Below are positions 63,144-64,000 of a stretch of 64,000 bases of DNA, one piece after another. The stretch lies in NCBI GenBank assembly GCA_020051695.1, contig JAGVQM010000021.1, forward strand, positions 124,001 through 188,000, given 5' to 3'. The translations under genes and the position numbers were made by a program. Each line of letters begins with the position of its first letter. Within the stretch, counting starts at the first letter, position 1. The DNA comes from Candidatus Zixiibacteriota bacterium. GTDB taxonomy: Bacteria > Zixibacteria > MSB-5A5 > WJJR01 > JAJRUJ01. Under the pieces are notes generated by a model. That model searched no databases. It had not been told where the DNA came from and saw only the letters and a list, made by a program, of their open reading frames with translations.

Positions 63144-64000
63144 ATGAAGATAAGAATTCTGCTCGCCCTCTGGGCGGTTGCGCCGGCAATCTGGCCCGTT
63201 CTGGTTTTCGGCCAAAGCGTTCAGTCTGTTTTTCCGGGGCAAAATGCCCTCGATGTCCCGGCGACGACCTTTTTTTCCGCCACTTTTGATGTGGAAATGA
63301 ACGGCGCCACCATCAACGCAACCACATTCAAGGCATATTCTTCCAGCTCGGCGCCCCTTTCCGGCGCAATTGGTTATGACTACCCGACCCGGACCGCCAC
63401 TTTTGAGCCGAATAATCCTCTGACCGCCGGGGAAGTGGTCACCGTCGTTTTGACCGAAGATATCCACTCCGCCGTCGGTGACCCATTGACCGGCGGTTAC
63501 CTGTGGTCGTTTACCGTCGCGGCAAGCGTCGGTCCCGGGTTTATCTCACCCTATCGGACACTGGCCGGCGCGCCCTACCCCCGGGCAATCTGCCCGGCCG
63601 ATATCAACGGTGACGGCCATTTGGATATTGTGACCGCCAACAACGGCACTGATTCGATCTCGGTTTTTCCCGGCAACGGTGACGGCACGTTCGGTCCGCG
63701 CGTGGATTATATCGTCCATGAGGCGCCGTGGTCGGTGGCCGCCGGGGACCTGGATGGCGACGGCGATGTCGATGTCGCCACCGCCAATTATCTTTCATCC
63801 GACGTGACTGTCCTGTCTAACGACGGCACAGGATTACTTACTGTTCAAACAACCTACCCGGTCGGTGAGCGGCCGGAACAGGTTTGTCTGGCCGACTTCA
63901 ACAATGACGGCGCGCCGGATCTGGCGACCGCCGATAGTTATGCCGATGCCGTCTCGATTTTGATGAACAACGGCGATGGTACATTTGCCATACAGGCACT
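63144..64000 (+). CDS. Secreted FG-GAP/VCBS-repeat protein (partial, 3' end outside window)
   Basis: The visible 285 codons start with a signal peptide (about 1-24, ending VFGQ). An Ig-like domain of the Big_5 type follows (about 25-125: 'FPGQNALDVPATTFFSATFD', 'PLTAGEVVTVVL'). Then come FG-GAP repeats with Ca-binding loops (DINGDGHLDIVTANNG, DLDGDGDVDVATANY, DFNNDGAPDLATADS). Such proteins are surface or exported and bind ligands or partners. The start is ATG 63144; no ribosome-binding sequence is near, while AAGGAG at about 63086-63091 leads into another frame. It may end with the dockerin-like module of the other exoproteins, but that part is outside the window. Confidence 0.88.
   Translation, partial: MKIRILLALWAVAPAIWPVLVFGQSVQSVFPGQNALDVPATTFFSATFDVEMNGATINATTFKAYSSSSAPLSGAIGYDYPTRTATFEPNNPLTAGEVVTVVLTEDIHSAVGDPLTGGYLWSFTVAASVGPGFISPYRTLAGAPYPRAICPADINGDGHLDIVTANNGTDSISVFPGNGDGTFGPRVDYIVHEAPWSVAAGDLDGDGDVDVATANYLSSDVTVLSNDGTGLLTVQTTYPVGERPEQVCLADFNNDGAPDLATADSYADAVSILMNNGDGTFAIQA

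Noticed and set aside
63095-63289. GTG-started frame after AAGGAG just before the FG-GAP gene
   Set aside because: It is out of frame with the FG-GAP protein, has no domain and overlaps its signal peptide.
1-64000. tRNA, rRNA, CRISPR arrays, transposases
   Set aside because: Looked for T-loop-like GGTTCGA stretches, repeat arrays and transposase motifs; the few hits were inside coding regions and gave no foldable tRNA.

Overview
The window looks like an origin-proximal chromosome segment of an uncultured Gram-negative bacterium of moderately high GC. An outer membrane is implied by a TorF-type porin, a large beta-barrel protein, several lipoproteins and a TonB-type C-terminal domain. Three secreted proteases end in the same Cys-rich, dockerin-like module with paired 'PLDVA..VNYVYKQ' repeats. 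I associate that module with Zixibacteria and related FCB-group candidate phyla. This placement is inference from family knowledge; there is no rRNA, and I recognise no tRNA or CRISPR array.

Layout. 1-5.4 kb (minus): a YidE/AspT-type transporter (cut by the window edge), an RlmN/Cfr-like radical SAM protein coupled to a thioredoxin-reductase-like flavoprotein, and a secreted S9 peptidase. 5.5-10.6 kb (minus): two chemoreceptors with nearly identical C-terminal halves flank a TorF-like porin. 11.1-17.4 kb (plus): a Na+-efflux-type ABC pair, nadA, an O-antigen ligase/polymerase and a GT39-type glycosyltransferase. 17.4-20.6 kb (plus): dnaA and dnaN, separated by an AT-rich spacer with DnaA-box-like sites that is the best oriC candidate. 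20.7-30.1 kb (minus): an orphan DNA methyltransferase and three dockerin-tagged proteases (S8, S8 plus thrombospondin-3 plus beta-helix, C25). 30.4-36.8 kb: proS, a secreted PepF, two cold-shock genes, a TIGR01777 epimerase and a methyltransferase.

36.9-46.8 kb (minus): a lipoprotein, then the conserved replication and ribosome-assembly run rpmH-rnpA-yidD-yidC-mnmE-mnmG-rsmG-parA-parB plus an M23 peptidase. It has a strong rpmH promoter and a perfect parS site inside rsmG. 47-50 kb: a beta-propeller protein and an AT-rich islet holding a lone HerA-like ATPase between palindromic repeats. 50.2-54 kb (plus): an MBL hydrolase, a methyltransferase, and an ECF sigma / anti-sigma / TonB-domain operon. 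54.5-58 kb (plus): a mini HTH gene and an NtrB/NtrC-type two-component system. 58.1-63 kb (minus): tatD-rsmA-outer-membrane barrel-two lipoproteins, ending in a strong terminator. The window closes in an FG-GAP repeat protein (plus).

Replication (dnaA, dnaN), segregation (parA, parB, parS), tRNA modification (mnmE, mnmG), ribosome and RNase P components (rpmH, rnpA, rsmG, rsmA) and membrane insertion (yidC, yidD) form the housekeeping core. The accessory layer is a secretory and surface lifestyle: exported peptidases, barrels, chemoreceptors and envelope signalling. The most unusual items are the shared C-terminal module on unrelated proteases, the RlmN-like enzyme lacking one expected cysteine, the HerA islet, the sigma/anti-sigma/TonB-domain operon, and a 140-bp gene overlap with a TTG start.
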